DNA of 62,290 bases, taken from assembly GCA_002255955.1 (NCBI GenBank), contig NKIM01000030.1, positions 1 to 62,290 of the forward strand, given 5' to 3'. The stretch's first letter is position 1, and the number at the start of each line of letters is the position of its first letter. The DNA comes from Burkholderiales bacterium PBB2 (GTDB lineage Bacteria; Pseudomonadota; Gammaproteobacteria; Burkholderiales; Burkholderiaceae_C). The position numbers and the translations under genes were made by a program. Positions 50,263 to 59,500 of this stretch are shown here, one piece after another. A model generated the notes under the pieces. That model saw only the letters and a list, made by a program, of their open reading frames with translations, had not been told where the DNA came from and made no database searches.

Positions 50263-51435
50263 ATGTTGACCGCTTCTACATCTCGTGCTCCCTTGCTGCG
50301 CCCTCTGTTGGGACTTGTCCTGTGCGCCGCGGCTCTCGCACCTGCGCAGGCCAAACTTGAAGTCACAGCCCAACAGTCAGAGCTGGTGCTGCTGCTGCTG
50401 GATCAGAAAAAGGCGGAGATGACCTATATCAAGGATCTCGGCATCAATGCAAAGGAGTTCTGGATCACGGCGCAGCAGGACATGGGCGCCTCTTTGTTCA
50501 AGTATCTGGACCCCGAGACTGACGAGGCCCTGAAGACCTTTCTCGGCAGTGCAGACCTGGCCAGCGTCCGCTGGATCGTTGCTGCAAGCAACAAAGGTGG
50601 TGGTGAAGGTAAGGAAAGAAACGACTATGTCACCCTGAACAACAGCGGGGACCTGGCCACACAACAAAAGAACTTCAAAGCCATGAGTGAAATGATGTCG
50701 CCTTCGTTGGCAGGAAAGGAGGACATCAACAGGTACCTCACAAATGTGGCGGCTGCCACCGCGCAGACTATTCTCATCACCAACATCCGCACTGAAGAGA
50801 ATGGCAGTGCCCTGGCCAGCAATGCTGCGGGCAACAAGGGCACTTATGCGGGGACTCTCACCAATTTCTTTGCGAGGGGCAGTACCCTGGCCCCTGGAGA
50901 TTGCGTCGTGACCGCCACACTGTGCATGGGCAACCCTCTGGGCATTTCGTCCTGGTTCTACAAACTCACGCCCGCTCTTGACGAGGATGGCAATGTCGAA
51001 TCAGACCTCCCCCTCGTCTACGACGAATTCGACAACCTCAGCGGTGACGGCTACTGGGGCTTGATCAAGGACCCCAATTCCAGCAAGTACGTGCTCAGCT
51101 ACACCCTGGCGGGCTCCAACCCGCGCAGCCTGGTGAGCACAGATTTCGGCCGCAGCCGGCTCTCCTTCACCGACTACAGCGCGCAGAGCGGTTTTGCTCG
51201 CCAGATTCTGGCCCTGGCCGGCGACGATGTGGCCAATGCGCCCGATGCAGCGGCGCTCTTCCTCAACGGCAATCTGGCCGCGCAGCAGCAGGCCGTGACG
51301 GCCGTGCCCGAGCCGCAGAGCTGGGGCCTGATGGTTCTGGGCCTGCTGGGCCTGGCGGCCCATGCGCGCCGCCGCAGCAGCAACAGCAACGGCCTCAGCA
51401 ACAGAAGCAGCAGCAGCGGCGCCTCGCAAGCCTGA
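50263..51435 (+). CDS. PEP-CTERM exported protein
   Basis: A 390-residue exported protein. The ATG at 50263 has GAGGA about nine bases upstream and starts a signal peptide (LGLVLCAAALAPAQA-KL). The sorting signal is VPEPQSWGLMVLGLLGLAA followed by RRRS, then an unusual Ser/Asn-rich extension of some 20 residues past the Arg cluster. The mature part starts with a helical segment (SELVLLLLDQKKAEMTYIKDLG) and has a beta-prone middle (YVLSYTLAGSNPRS). Codon use is slightly less G/C-biased than in the neighbours. No catalytic motif was seen. Confidence 0.88.
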   Translation: MLTASTSRAPLLRPLLGLVLCAAALAPAQAKLEVTAQQSELVLLLLDQKKAEMTYIKDLGINAKEFWITAQQDMGASLFKYLDPETDEALKTFLGSADLASVRWIVAASNKGGGEGKERNDYVTLNNSGDLATQQKNFKAMSEMMSPSLAGKEDINRYLTNVAAATAQTILITNIRTEENGSALASNAAGNKGTYAGTLTNFFARGSTLAPGDCVVTATLCMGNPLGISSWFYKLTPALDEDGNVESDLPLVYDEFDNLSGDGYWGLIKDPNSSKYVLSYTLAGSNPRSLVSTDFGRSRLSFTDYSAQSGFARQILALAGDDVANAPDAAALFLNGNLAAQQQAVTAVPEPQSWGLMVLGLLGLAAHARRRSSNSNGLSNRSSSSGASQA

Positions 51436-51662
51436 TCTGTTCGGCGAGCACGCAGCTGCGCAGCAGGCGGCCCTGCGAGCCCCAGCGGCTCGCGGGCTGA
51501 GCCTGCGCCCTCGCCTGCCACCTCGCTTCGAGCCTTTGCCCCCCTGCCGTTCGGACCACGGCGCTTCATCGCGGATTCACCACGGCTCGGGACACTGCCA
51601 CCTCGCGGGCCAGGTGACTGGCGCTGAGCTCGGGCGTTTGCAGCTCACCGGCAGCGCAGGCG

Positions 51663-51685
51663 TGCTTGCTTGCTTGCTTGCTTGC
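51663..51685 (+). repeat. Tetranucleotide tract (TGCT)n
   Basis: Five full TGCT units plus three further bases in perfect tandem, about 120 bases upstream of tpsB. Slippage in such a tract could change promoter spacing. Confidence 0.9.
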
Positions 51686-51734
51686 CGCTCGCGCTGAGGT
51701 CCAGGTCTTGCTCCTCGCTGCTTCTTCTGCTTTT

Positions 51735-51772
51735 CGTTCGTTCATTCATTCATTCGTCTATTCATCCATCCA
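51735..51772 (+). repeat. Imperfect TTCA/TTCG/TCCA tetranucleotide tract
   Basis: Roughly nine to ten degenerate four-base units (TTCG, TTCG, TTCA x3, TTCG, TCTA, TTCA, TCCA x2), 31-68 bases before the tpsB ATG, where a promoter or leader would lie. Confidence 0.8.
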
Positions 51773-51802
51773 GGGAGTCAGCCTCTAGCCGGGCTGGGAT
51801 TC

Positions 51803-53542
51803 ATGTCGTTCTTGTCCTTGCCGACCTGCCGGATTTCTTGCGCCCTGCCGCGCTCCGTGCTGCAGCCCGCGCCTGGCCGTCTCGCGCCGGCGCTGAGCAC
51901 GGCCGTGCTGGCCTTGCTTTGTGCTGCGCCAGGCTGGGCCCAGGAGGCGCCGCGCGCCACGCCCGAGCCTGCGCCGGCGGCCAGCCCGGAGCAGGCGCCG
52001 CGCTTTGACATCCTGGAGTTCGAGGTCGAGGGCAACACGGTGCTGGGTGCGCTGGTGATCGAGCAGGCCTTGCTGCCCTTCATGGGCCCGCAGCGGGCCC
52101 TGGCTGATGCCGAGGCGGCGCGTGCGGCGCTGGAGAAGGCCTACCAGAGCGCCGGCTTTCTGACCGTCTTCGTGGACCTGCCGGAGCAGCGCGTCGATGG
52201 CGGCGTGATCCGCCTGCAGGTGATCGAGGGCCGGGTCGAGCGCCTGGCGGTGACCGGCGCGCGCTACTTTGACCAGGGCGTGATCCGCAGCCGCGTGGCC
52301 GCGCTGGCACCGGGCCAGGTGCCCAATTTCAACGAGATGCAGGCCCAGCTGGCCACGGTCAACAACAGCGAAGACCGGCGCGTGCAGCCGGTGCTGCGGC
52401 CGGGCCGCCTGCCCGGCACGGTGGAGGCGGAACTGCAGGTGAAAGACCGCCTGCCGCTGAGCGGCTCGCTGGAAGCCAGCAATGCCGGCACGGCCAACAC
52501 CGACCCGCTGCGCGTGACCGGCCAGTTGCGTTACGACAACCTCTGGCAACGCGGCCACAACCTGGGCCTGACCCTGACCACCGCCCCCAACCACAGCGCG
52601 CAGACCAGCGTCTTCGTGCTGAACTACGGCATCCCGCTCGAGGGCGGCGACAACCTAGGCTTCTACGCGGTTCACTCGAACAGCAATATCGACGCCCTGG
52701 GCGGCACCAAGGTGCTGGGCAAGGGCGACACCTTCGGCCTGCGCTACGCGATCAATCTGCCCGGCACCGAGGGCAGCCTGCATAACCTGAGCCTGGGCGC
52801 GGACTACCGCGATGTGCAGGAGCAGATCAGCCTGGGTGAGCTGCGCCTGGCCAAGCCCTTGCGCTACCTGCCGCTGCAAGTGGCCTACACCGGCAACTGG
52901 TTCACGGCCGAGCGCCAGACCCAGCTCAACGCCAGCCTGGGCTTCGGCCTGCGGCCGCTGATGGCGCGGCGCATTGCGGGCTGCGAGCTGGAGGACGGCA
53001 GCATCGGCATCGACGACCAGTTCCGCTGCAAGCGCAAGGGCGCCGATGGCGGCTTTGCGGCCCTGCGCGTGGACCTGCGCCACACCGAGCAAGGGCCCTG
53101 GGGCAGCGCGCTGGCGCGGCTCTCGGGCCAGCTGGCCTCGCAGCAGCTGAGCAGCGCCGAACAGTTCTCGCTGGGCGGTGCCGAATCGGTGCGCGGCTAC
53201 CAGGAAGGCGCGGCGGTGGGCGACCACGGCCTGCTGGTCTCGCTGGAGCTGCGCAGCGCCAACCTGGCCGACTGGCTGCGCCGCCAGCACCCGGGCGCAC
53301 CGCTGGACGATGTGGCCGAGCTGAGCCTCATGGGCTTTGTCGACGCCGGCCGTCTGCAAACCCTGAACCCCGACCCTGGACAGAACCGCCGCCAGCCCCT
53401 GCTGGGCAGCGGCTGGGGCATCCGCTTCGGCAGCCGGGCCGGTTTCAGCATCGAGCTGATCGCGGCCCGCGCCCACAAGGCGATTGCCTTCACCGACACC
53501 CCCCGCCAGCGCGTGCATGCACGCATGGCCGTGAAATTCTGA
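51803..53542 (+). CDS. TpsB outer-membrane transporter, FhaC/ShlB family (second copy)
   Basis: A 579-residue transporter for the giant exoprotein that follows. Residues 1-47 form a long signal peptide ending GWAQE. A POTRA domain starts near RFDILEFEVEGNTVLG and a second near IEGRVERLAVTGARYFD. The barrel contains the signature FSLGGAESVRGYQEGAAVGDHG, and the last residue is Phe. It has the same length as the left-hand TpsB but clearly different sequence, so the two systems are not recent duplicates. The start lacks a strong RBS. It is 19 nt upstream of tpsA. Confidence 0.94.
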   Translation: MSFLSLPTCRISCALPRSVLQPAPGRLAPALSTAVLALLCAAPGWAQEAPRATPEPAPAASPEQAPRFDILEFEVEGNTVLGALVIEQALLPFMGPQRALADAEAARAALEKAYQSAGFLTVFVDLPEQRVDGGVIRLQVIEGRVERLAVTGARYFDQGVIRSRVAALAPGQVPNFNEMQAQLATVNNSEDRRVQPVLRPGRLPGTVEAELQVKDRLPLSGSLEASNAGTANTDPLRVTGQLRYDNLWQRGHNLGLTLTTAPNHSAQTSVFVLNYGIPLEGGDNLGFYAVHSNSNIDALGGTKVLGKGDTFGLRYAINLPGTEGSLHNLSLGADYRDVQEQISLGELRLAKPLRYLPLQVAYTGNWFTAERQTQLNASLGFGLRPLMARRIAGCELEDGSIGIDDQFRCKRKGADGGFAALRVDLRHTEQGPWGSALARLSGQLASQQLSSAEQFSLGGAESVRGYQEGAAVGDHGLLVSLELRSANLADWLRRQHPGAPLDDVAELSLMGFVDAGRLQTLNPDPGQNRRQPLLGSGWGIRFGSRAGFSIELIAARAHKAIAFTDTPRQRVHARMAVKF

Positions 53543-53561
53543 GCCTCGTGCCCCTGCTGCC

Positions 53562-56500
53562 ATGTCGCGTCGTCCTGCCTCTTCGCCTGCCTCCCCGCAC
53601 ACTTCCTCGCAGGCATCTCGCCTGACACCCCCGCCACTGCCGCAGGCGGGCACTCTGTCTCATGCCGCACCGCCGGTGCCGCACTGGGGCCATGCCCTGC
53701 TGCACCCCCTGGTAGCGGCCCTGGCCACGGTGATGCCCTGGCAGGCGCAGGCCCAGACGCAGGCGGCGCCCAAGGTCAACGCCCTGCCCCAACCGGCCCC
53801 GGGCTGGCGCGTCTTCGGCAGCGGCCAGAGCAGCCTGCCGCAAGCGGTGCCCAATGCCCGCGGCGGCGCGGACATGCTCATCAAGCAGGACAGCCAGCGT
53901 GCCATCTACGACTGGCTGAGCTTTGACATCGGCGCGCAGAGCTCGGTCACCTTCGACATGGCGCAGCGCAATGCCAGCGCCCTGAACCGCATCGGCGGCG
54001 CCAACCCCAGCCAGATCTTCGGCAGCCTCAAGGCCACCAACGGCGGCGAGATCCTGCTCTACAACCGCAACGGCATCCTGTTCGGCAGCGGCGCCCGCAT
54101 CGATGTGGGCAGCTTGATCGCCACCTCGCTCAAGCCGCGTGATGAGGACTACAAAAACGGTTTCGCCAACAACATCCTCGGCGGCGACCCGGCCTTCCGC
54201 TACGACGCCGCGGCCGAAGGCGGGCGCACGGGCGCAGCCCTGTTCGCCGACAGCTATGTGCGTGTGGCGCCGGGTGCCGAGCTGCGCAGCGCCGAGGGCG
54301 GCCGCATCTTCCTGTTCGCCAAAAAGGTGGAGAACGCCGGCACGATCAGCGCACCCGGCGGCCAGGTGGTGCTGGGCGCGGGGGCCGAGGTCTATCTGGG
54401 CCTGCCCTCGACCTCCAAAGAGCGGCTGAGCCAGACGCTTTACGCCTCGGAATCCAACCCCGATGTGCCGGCCCTGCGCGGCCTGCTGGTCGAAGTGGGC
54501 CAGGCCGACCTCGGCAAGGACTCGGGCGATGGCACGGTCACCAACGCCGGGCGCGCAGCCGGCGCGGCTGCCGCCAATGCCCAGCCCGGCGTGATCGAAA
54601 CGCCGCGCGGCAACACCACCCTGGTGGGCATGGCGGTGAACCAGCTGGGTCGCGTGTCGGCCACCACCAGCGTGGCGCAGAACGGCTCGATCTTTCTGCT
54701 CGCGCAAGGCAATGCGGCCGGGGCGTCCACCAACACCACGCCGTCGGACGCGCAGTACAAGCGCGCCCGCACAGGCGGCAGCCTGATCCTCGGCGGCGAC
54801 AGCCGCACCGAGATCAAGCCGGACAACACCGGGGCCGACGGCAAACCGCTGAGCTCGGACGACAACGCCGGCTTCACCGCCTCGCGCCTGAACCTGGCCG
54901 GCGCGGCCATCAGCCTGCAGCCCGGCGCCCAGGTCGTGGCCCCGGGCGCACAAGCCTTTGTGCGCGCCAGCCTGACGCCCAATTACGACGGCAGCCCGGG
55001 CGGCGAACATGTGTTCAAGCCCGAGGGCGGCAGCCTGAGCATCGGCGCAGGCGCGGTGATCGATCTCGCCGGCACGACCGACACCCAGGTCGGCGTGGAC
55101 CGCTACTTCGTCACCACCGAGCTGCTGGGCAGCAATGACCTGCGCGATGCGCCGTTGCAGAAAGACGGCCTGCTGTTCCGCAACAAGGTGACGCTGGACA
55201 TCCGCGCCAGCTCGGACATCCTGGGCGATCTGGCCAGCTACCGCCTGGGCCTGCAGCGCACGGCCAGCGAGCGCCTGGCCAAGGGCGGCAGCCTGTCCAT
55301 CCTTTCGGGCGGCACGGTCGATGTGGCCGCGGGAGCGCGGCTCGATGTCAGCGGCGGCCAGGTGCAGGTGGGCGAGGCCAAGGTGCGGCCCAGCCTGCTG
55401 ACCGCGGCCGACGGCCAGGTCTACACCCTCAACAACGCGCCCAAGGATGTGGTGTTCGAAGGCATCAGCAGCGCCTTCGTCAACCGCAGCGCCTGGAAGC
55501 GCAATGGCGCCCGCGTCGGCTTTGGCCTGCAGGGCAGCGAGCGCCTGGAAGCCGGCTATGTGGAAGGCCGCTCCGGCGGCAGCCTGCAGATCGTGGCGCC
55601 GCAGCTGAGCCTGCAGGGCGAGCTGCGCGGCCAGGTGGCGCAGGGGCGCCGCCAGCTCAACGGCCAGGACGCCCGCGCGGACCTGGCCCGCCTGAGCCTG
55701 GGCGCCGCCCGTCATGGCCGCGACTTCGCGGCCGACGCCTATGCCGGCGCCGTGCTGGAGCGCCTGGTGCTGGGCCGCAAGGCCGGCGAGGCAGGCGCCA
55801 ATTTCTCATTGGCGCAGATCGAGGCAGGCGGTTTCGGCCGGGTGCAGATCAGCAGCGTGCAAAGCCTGGAGCTGCCGAGCGAAGCGCGCCTGAGCCTGCC
55901 CGCCCTGGGCCAGCTGGAGCTGAACTCCGAGAAGGGCTCGGTCATCCTGGGCAGCGATCTGCGCCTGCCGGGCGGCAGCCTGCTGGCGCGCAGCCTGGAC
56001 GGCGGCGAGGTGCAGCTGGGTGCGGGCGTGCGCCTGGATGCCTCGGGCAGCTGGACCAATGCCATGCTGGACGGCGTGGGCTCGGGCGCTGGCACGGCCG
56101 GCGGCTCGGTCATGCTGGCCAGCCAGCGTGCGGTCAAGACCGGCGCGGGCGCAGTGATCGATGTCTCGGGCGGCGCCTGGGTGGATGCCGGCGGCACGGT
56201 GCGCAGCGGCGCGGCCGGCAGCATCAGCCTCGGCCAGGACAGCAATGCCGACGATGCCAAGAAGGCGCTCAACACCGTGCGCCTGCAGCTGGACGCCAGC
56301 ACCGAGCTGCGCGCCTACTCGGCCCAGCGCGGCGGCGCGCTGAACCTGACGACGCAGACGATCCAGATCGGCACCAATGCAGACAATGCAGCCGCCGCCG
56401 ATCTGCGCCTGGGCACCGAGTTCTTCAGCCAGGGCGGTTTTGCCAGCTTCTGGCTGGACGGCCATGCCACGCTCGACGTGGCGGCGGGCAGCCGCATCGC

Positions 56501-59500
56501 CCCGATCGCACAAAGCTGGGCCCCGTTGGCCACGGCCCGCCTGGCCCCGAGCGGCTCGGTGGTGGCCACGCAGATGCAGGCCGCTTCGGCCAGCAACGCC
56601 CTGCCCCAGGTGGTCAACCTCAGCCTCAACGCCAATGCGCCCATCCTGGGCAGCCTCAAGGTGGGCGAAGGCGCGGCCATCGAGCTGCGGCCCACGGTCA
56701 GCTTCTCGCTCAATGCCGCGGCGCATCTGCAGTTCGACGGCCGCGTACAAGCCCCGGGCGGCACGGTGGCGATGCGGGTGGCGGCCAGCGACGACAGCAC
56801 GGCCCAGTACCTGTGGCTGGGCGCGAACAGCGTGATCGATGTGGCCGGCACCCGGCTGCTGACGCCCAGCAATGACGGGCTGCTGCGCGGCCAGCTGCTG
56901 GCCGGCGGCACGGTCAACCTCAACGCCAGCGGCAGCTTCGCCAGCAGCCTGGTCTGGAGCCAGGGCAGCCGCATCCATATCGGCGGCGCCCAGGGCGAGC
57001 TCGATGTCAGCCTGCGCGAAAGCGGCGGCACCCGCACACAGCGCCAGACCGTGGCCAGCGGCGGCGGCAGCCTCAACCTCAGCGGCAGCGGTGCACTGAT
57101 CCTGGAAGGCGATCTGCGCGCCCAGGGCGGCGATGCAGCCCAAGCCGGCGGCCGCGCCAGCATCAACCTCACCGCAGGCCGCAGCAGCAGCGGCAGCCTG
57201 CCACCCCTGCGCGAGCTGAGCCTGAGCGTGCAGCGCGGCGAGGCCAGTGGCGGCATGCAAGCCGCACTGCTGCCCAAGCCCGCCGATCTGGGCGGCAACA
57301 GCGCCGCCTCCATCGCCGCCAGCAATGCCCGCATCTCGGCCGCCCAGCTGCAGGCGGCCGGCCTGGCCGACCTGAGCCTCGGCGCGCAGGATGGCCTGCG
57401 CATCGAAAACGGCGTGTCGCTGAACCTAGCCCGCCAGCTGCAGCTCGACAGCCCCAGCCTGCGCATGGACGCGAACGCCCGCGCCGAGCTGGCCGCCACC
57501 GAGCTGATCTGGGCCAATTTCGCCAACAAGGACCGCCCCACCCAGTCCAACGGCACGCCCGCCCCGCTGCTGCAGCCTAGTGCTGGCAGCGGCGCCCTCA
57601 GCCTGAGTGCGAGCCAGAACCTGGTGCTGTCCGACCGCCTGGTGACCCAGGGCCTGGGCAGCCTGGCCCTGAACGCGGGCCAGGATCTGCGCCTGCAAAG
57701 CCGCAGCACCGAAGCCAGTGCCACCGGCGACCGTGTGGCCGGCGCCCTGCTGAGCCCGGCCGATCTGAGCCTGCGCGCCGCCCAGATCTACCCGGCCACT
57801 GACACGCCCTTCACCGTCGATGTGGGCAGCCACCGCGTCAGCATCGCCCGAAGCAGCAACACGCCGGCCGACCAGCCAGCCAGCGCCGGCGGCCAGCTCT
57901 TCATCAAGGCCCGCGAGATCGAACAAGGCGGCGTCGTGCGTGCGCCCTTCGGCCGTATCGAGCTGCAGGCCAGCGAGCGCCTGAGCCTCAAGGCCGACAG
58001 CGAGACCTCGGTCAGCGGTGCCGGCCAGCAGCTCGTCTTCGGCAAGGCCGATGCCAATGGCTGGAGCCAGACGGCCAACCCCAATCTGCTGCTGAGCCAG
58101 CCCTTGGCCAAGCAGTTGCTGCTGCAGGCACCGGCCCTGAACCTGGAAGAGAAAGCCTTGCTCGACCTGAGCGGCGGCGGCCAGCTCAGCGGCTGGCAGT
58201 TCGTGCCCGGCCCGGGCGGCTCCAGCGATGTATTCACGGGCAGCGATGGGGCCTTTGCCCTGCTGCCCTCGCGCCAGTTGCAGGCGCTCTGGGACCCTAG
58301 CCTGGCGGCCGTGACGCCGGCCCTGGGCCGCCAGCTCGAAATCGGCGACGGCGCGGCCGTGCCCGCCGGGCGCTACACCCTGCTGCCGGCGCGTTATGCC
58401 ATGCTGGCCGGCGCCTACCTGGTGCGGCCGCTCAGCGGCACGCCGCTGAATCTGGGCGCCGTGATCCCGCAGGCCGACGGCAGCCAGTGGATCGGTGCGC
58501 GCCTGCGCGACGCCGGCACCGCCTTCCAAAGCACCCTGCCCTCGGGCTGGCTCTTGCTGAGCGCCGAGCAGGCCCGCAAGCGCAGCGAGATCCGCCTGCG
58601 CGATATCGACGGTCACTTTGCCGAGAAGGCCAGCAAGGCCGGTGAAGCCCTGCCGGCCGGCAATCGCGATGCCGCGGCCCTGGTGCTGAATGCGCAGCAG
58701 CTGCAGATGCAGGCCAGCCTGCTCAGCGCCGTGGGCAGCATGAAGCCCGAAGGCGCCAAGGAGGCCACCCCTGGCCGCGGCGCCCAAGTCTTCATCGCCA
58801 GCGAGCGCATCCAGATTGGCGGCACGGCCGATACGGGCTTGCCAAGCACAACCCTGCGACTCGACACCAAGACACTGGAAGGCATCCAGGCCGAGCAGCT
58901 CGTCATCGGTGCCGTGCCGCTGGGCAACAGCAGCGACAGCCTGCAAGCCGTGGCCCGCGAATTAACGGTCAAGGCCGGCAGCTCGCTGAGCAGCCGGGAC
59001 CTGCTTCTGAGCGCCAGCGAAACGCTGCGGCTGGAGGACGGCATCCATCTGAAGGCCGAGGCGTCCGCCACGACCACAAGCCTGTCCGCGGGCAGCGATT
59101 GGAAGCTCAAGGGCGGCGGCGCCGCCGTACGGGTGAGCGCACAAGCCGATGCCGGCCTGCAGCGCCAGGATCTGCCCAAGGCCGATGACAAGGCACCCCC
59201 GGTGCCCGTGGCCAAGCTCGACCTGGGCGCGCAGATCCAACTCGAAGCCGCCGCAGGGCGCGGCAGCATCAGCCTGGACAGCAGCGGCGACAGCCGTGTG
59301 GGCGCCGGGCTGACGCTCGCGGGCCAGGCCCTGGATCTGGGCGCGCGCCAGGTGTTGATCGGTGCGGCGAACGCGCCGAGCGGCAGTCTGAGCCTGGATG
59401 CAGATCTGCTGCAACAACTGAGCGCACAAAAAAGCATCAGCAGCCTGACCCTTCGCAGCTACAGCAGCATCGACTGGAGCGCTGGCGCCAGCTTGGGCCA

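Larger units (their letters stand above)
51436..51802. promoter_or_regulatory. Intergenic region with hairpin and tetranucleotide repeats before tpsB
   Basis: A 367-base gap upstream of the second TPS operon. A 7-bp hairpin GCGAGCC-CCAGC-GGCTCGC (51475-51493) may end transcription of the PEP-CTERM gene, without a T-run. Two tetranucleotide tracts lie at 51663-51685 and 51735-51772, in a pyrimidine-rich segment unlike the rest of the window. The tpsB promoter must lie among or near them. Confidence 0.55.
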
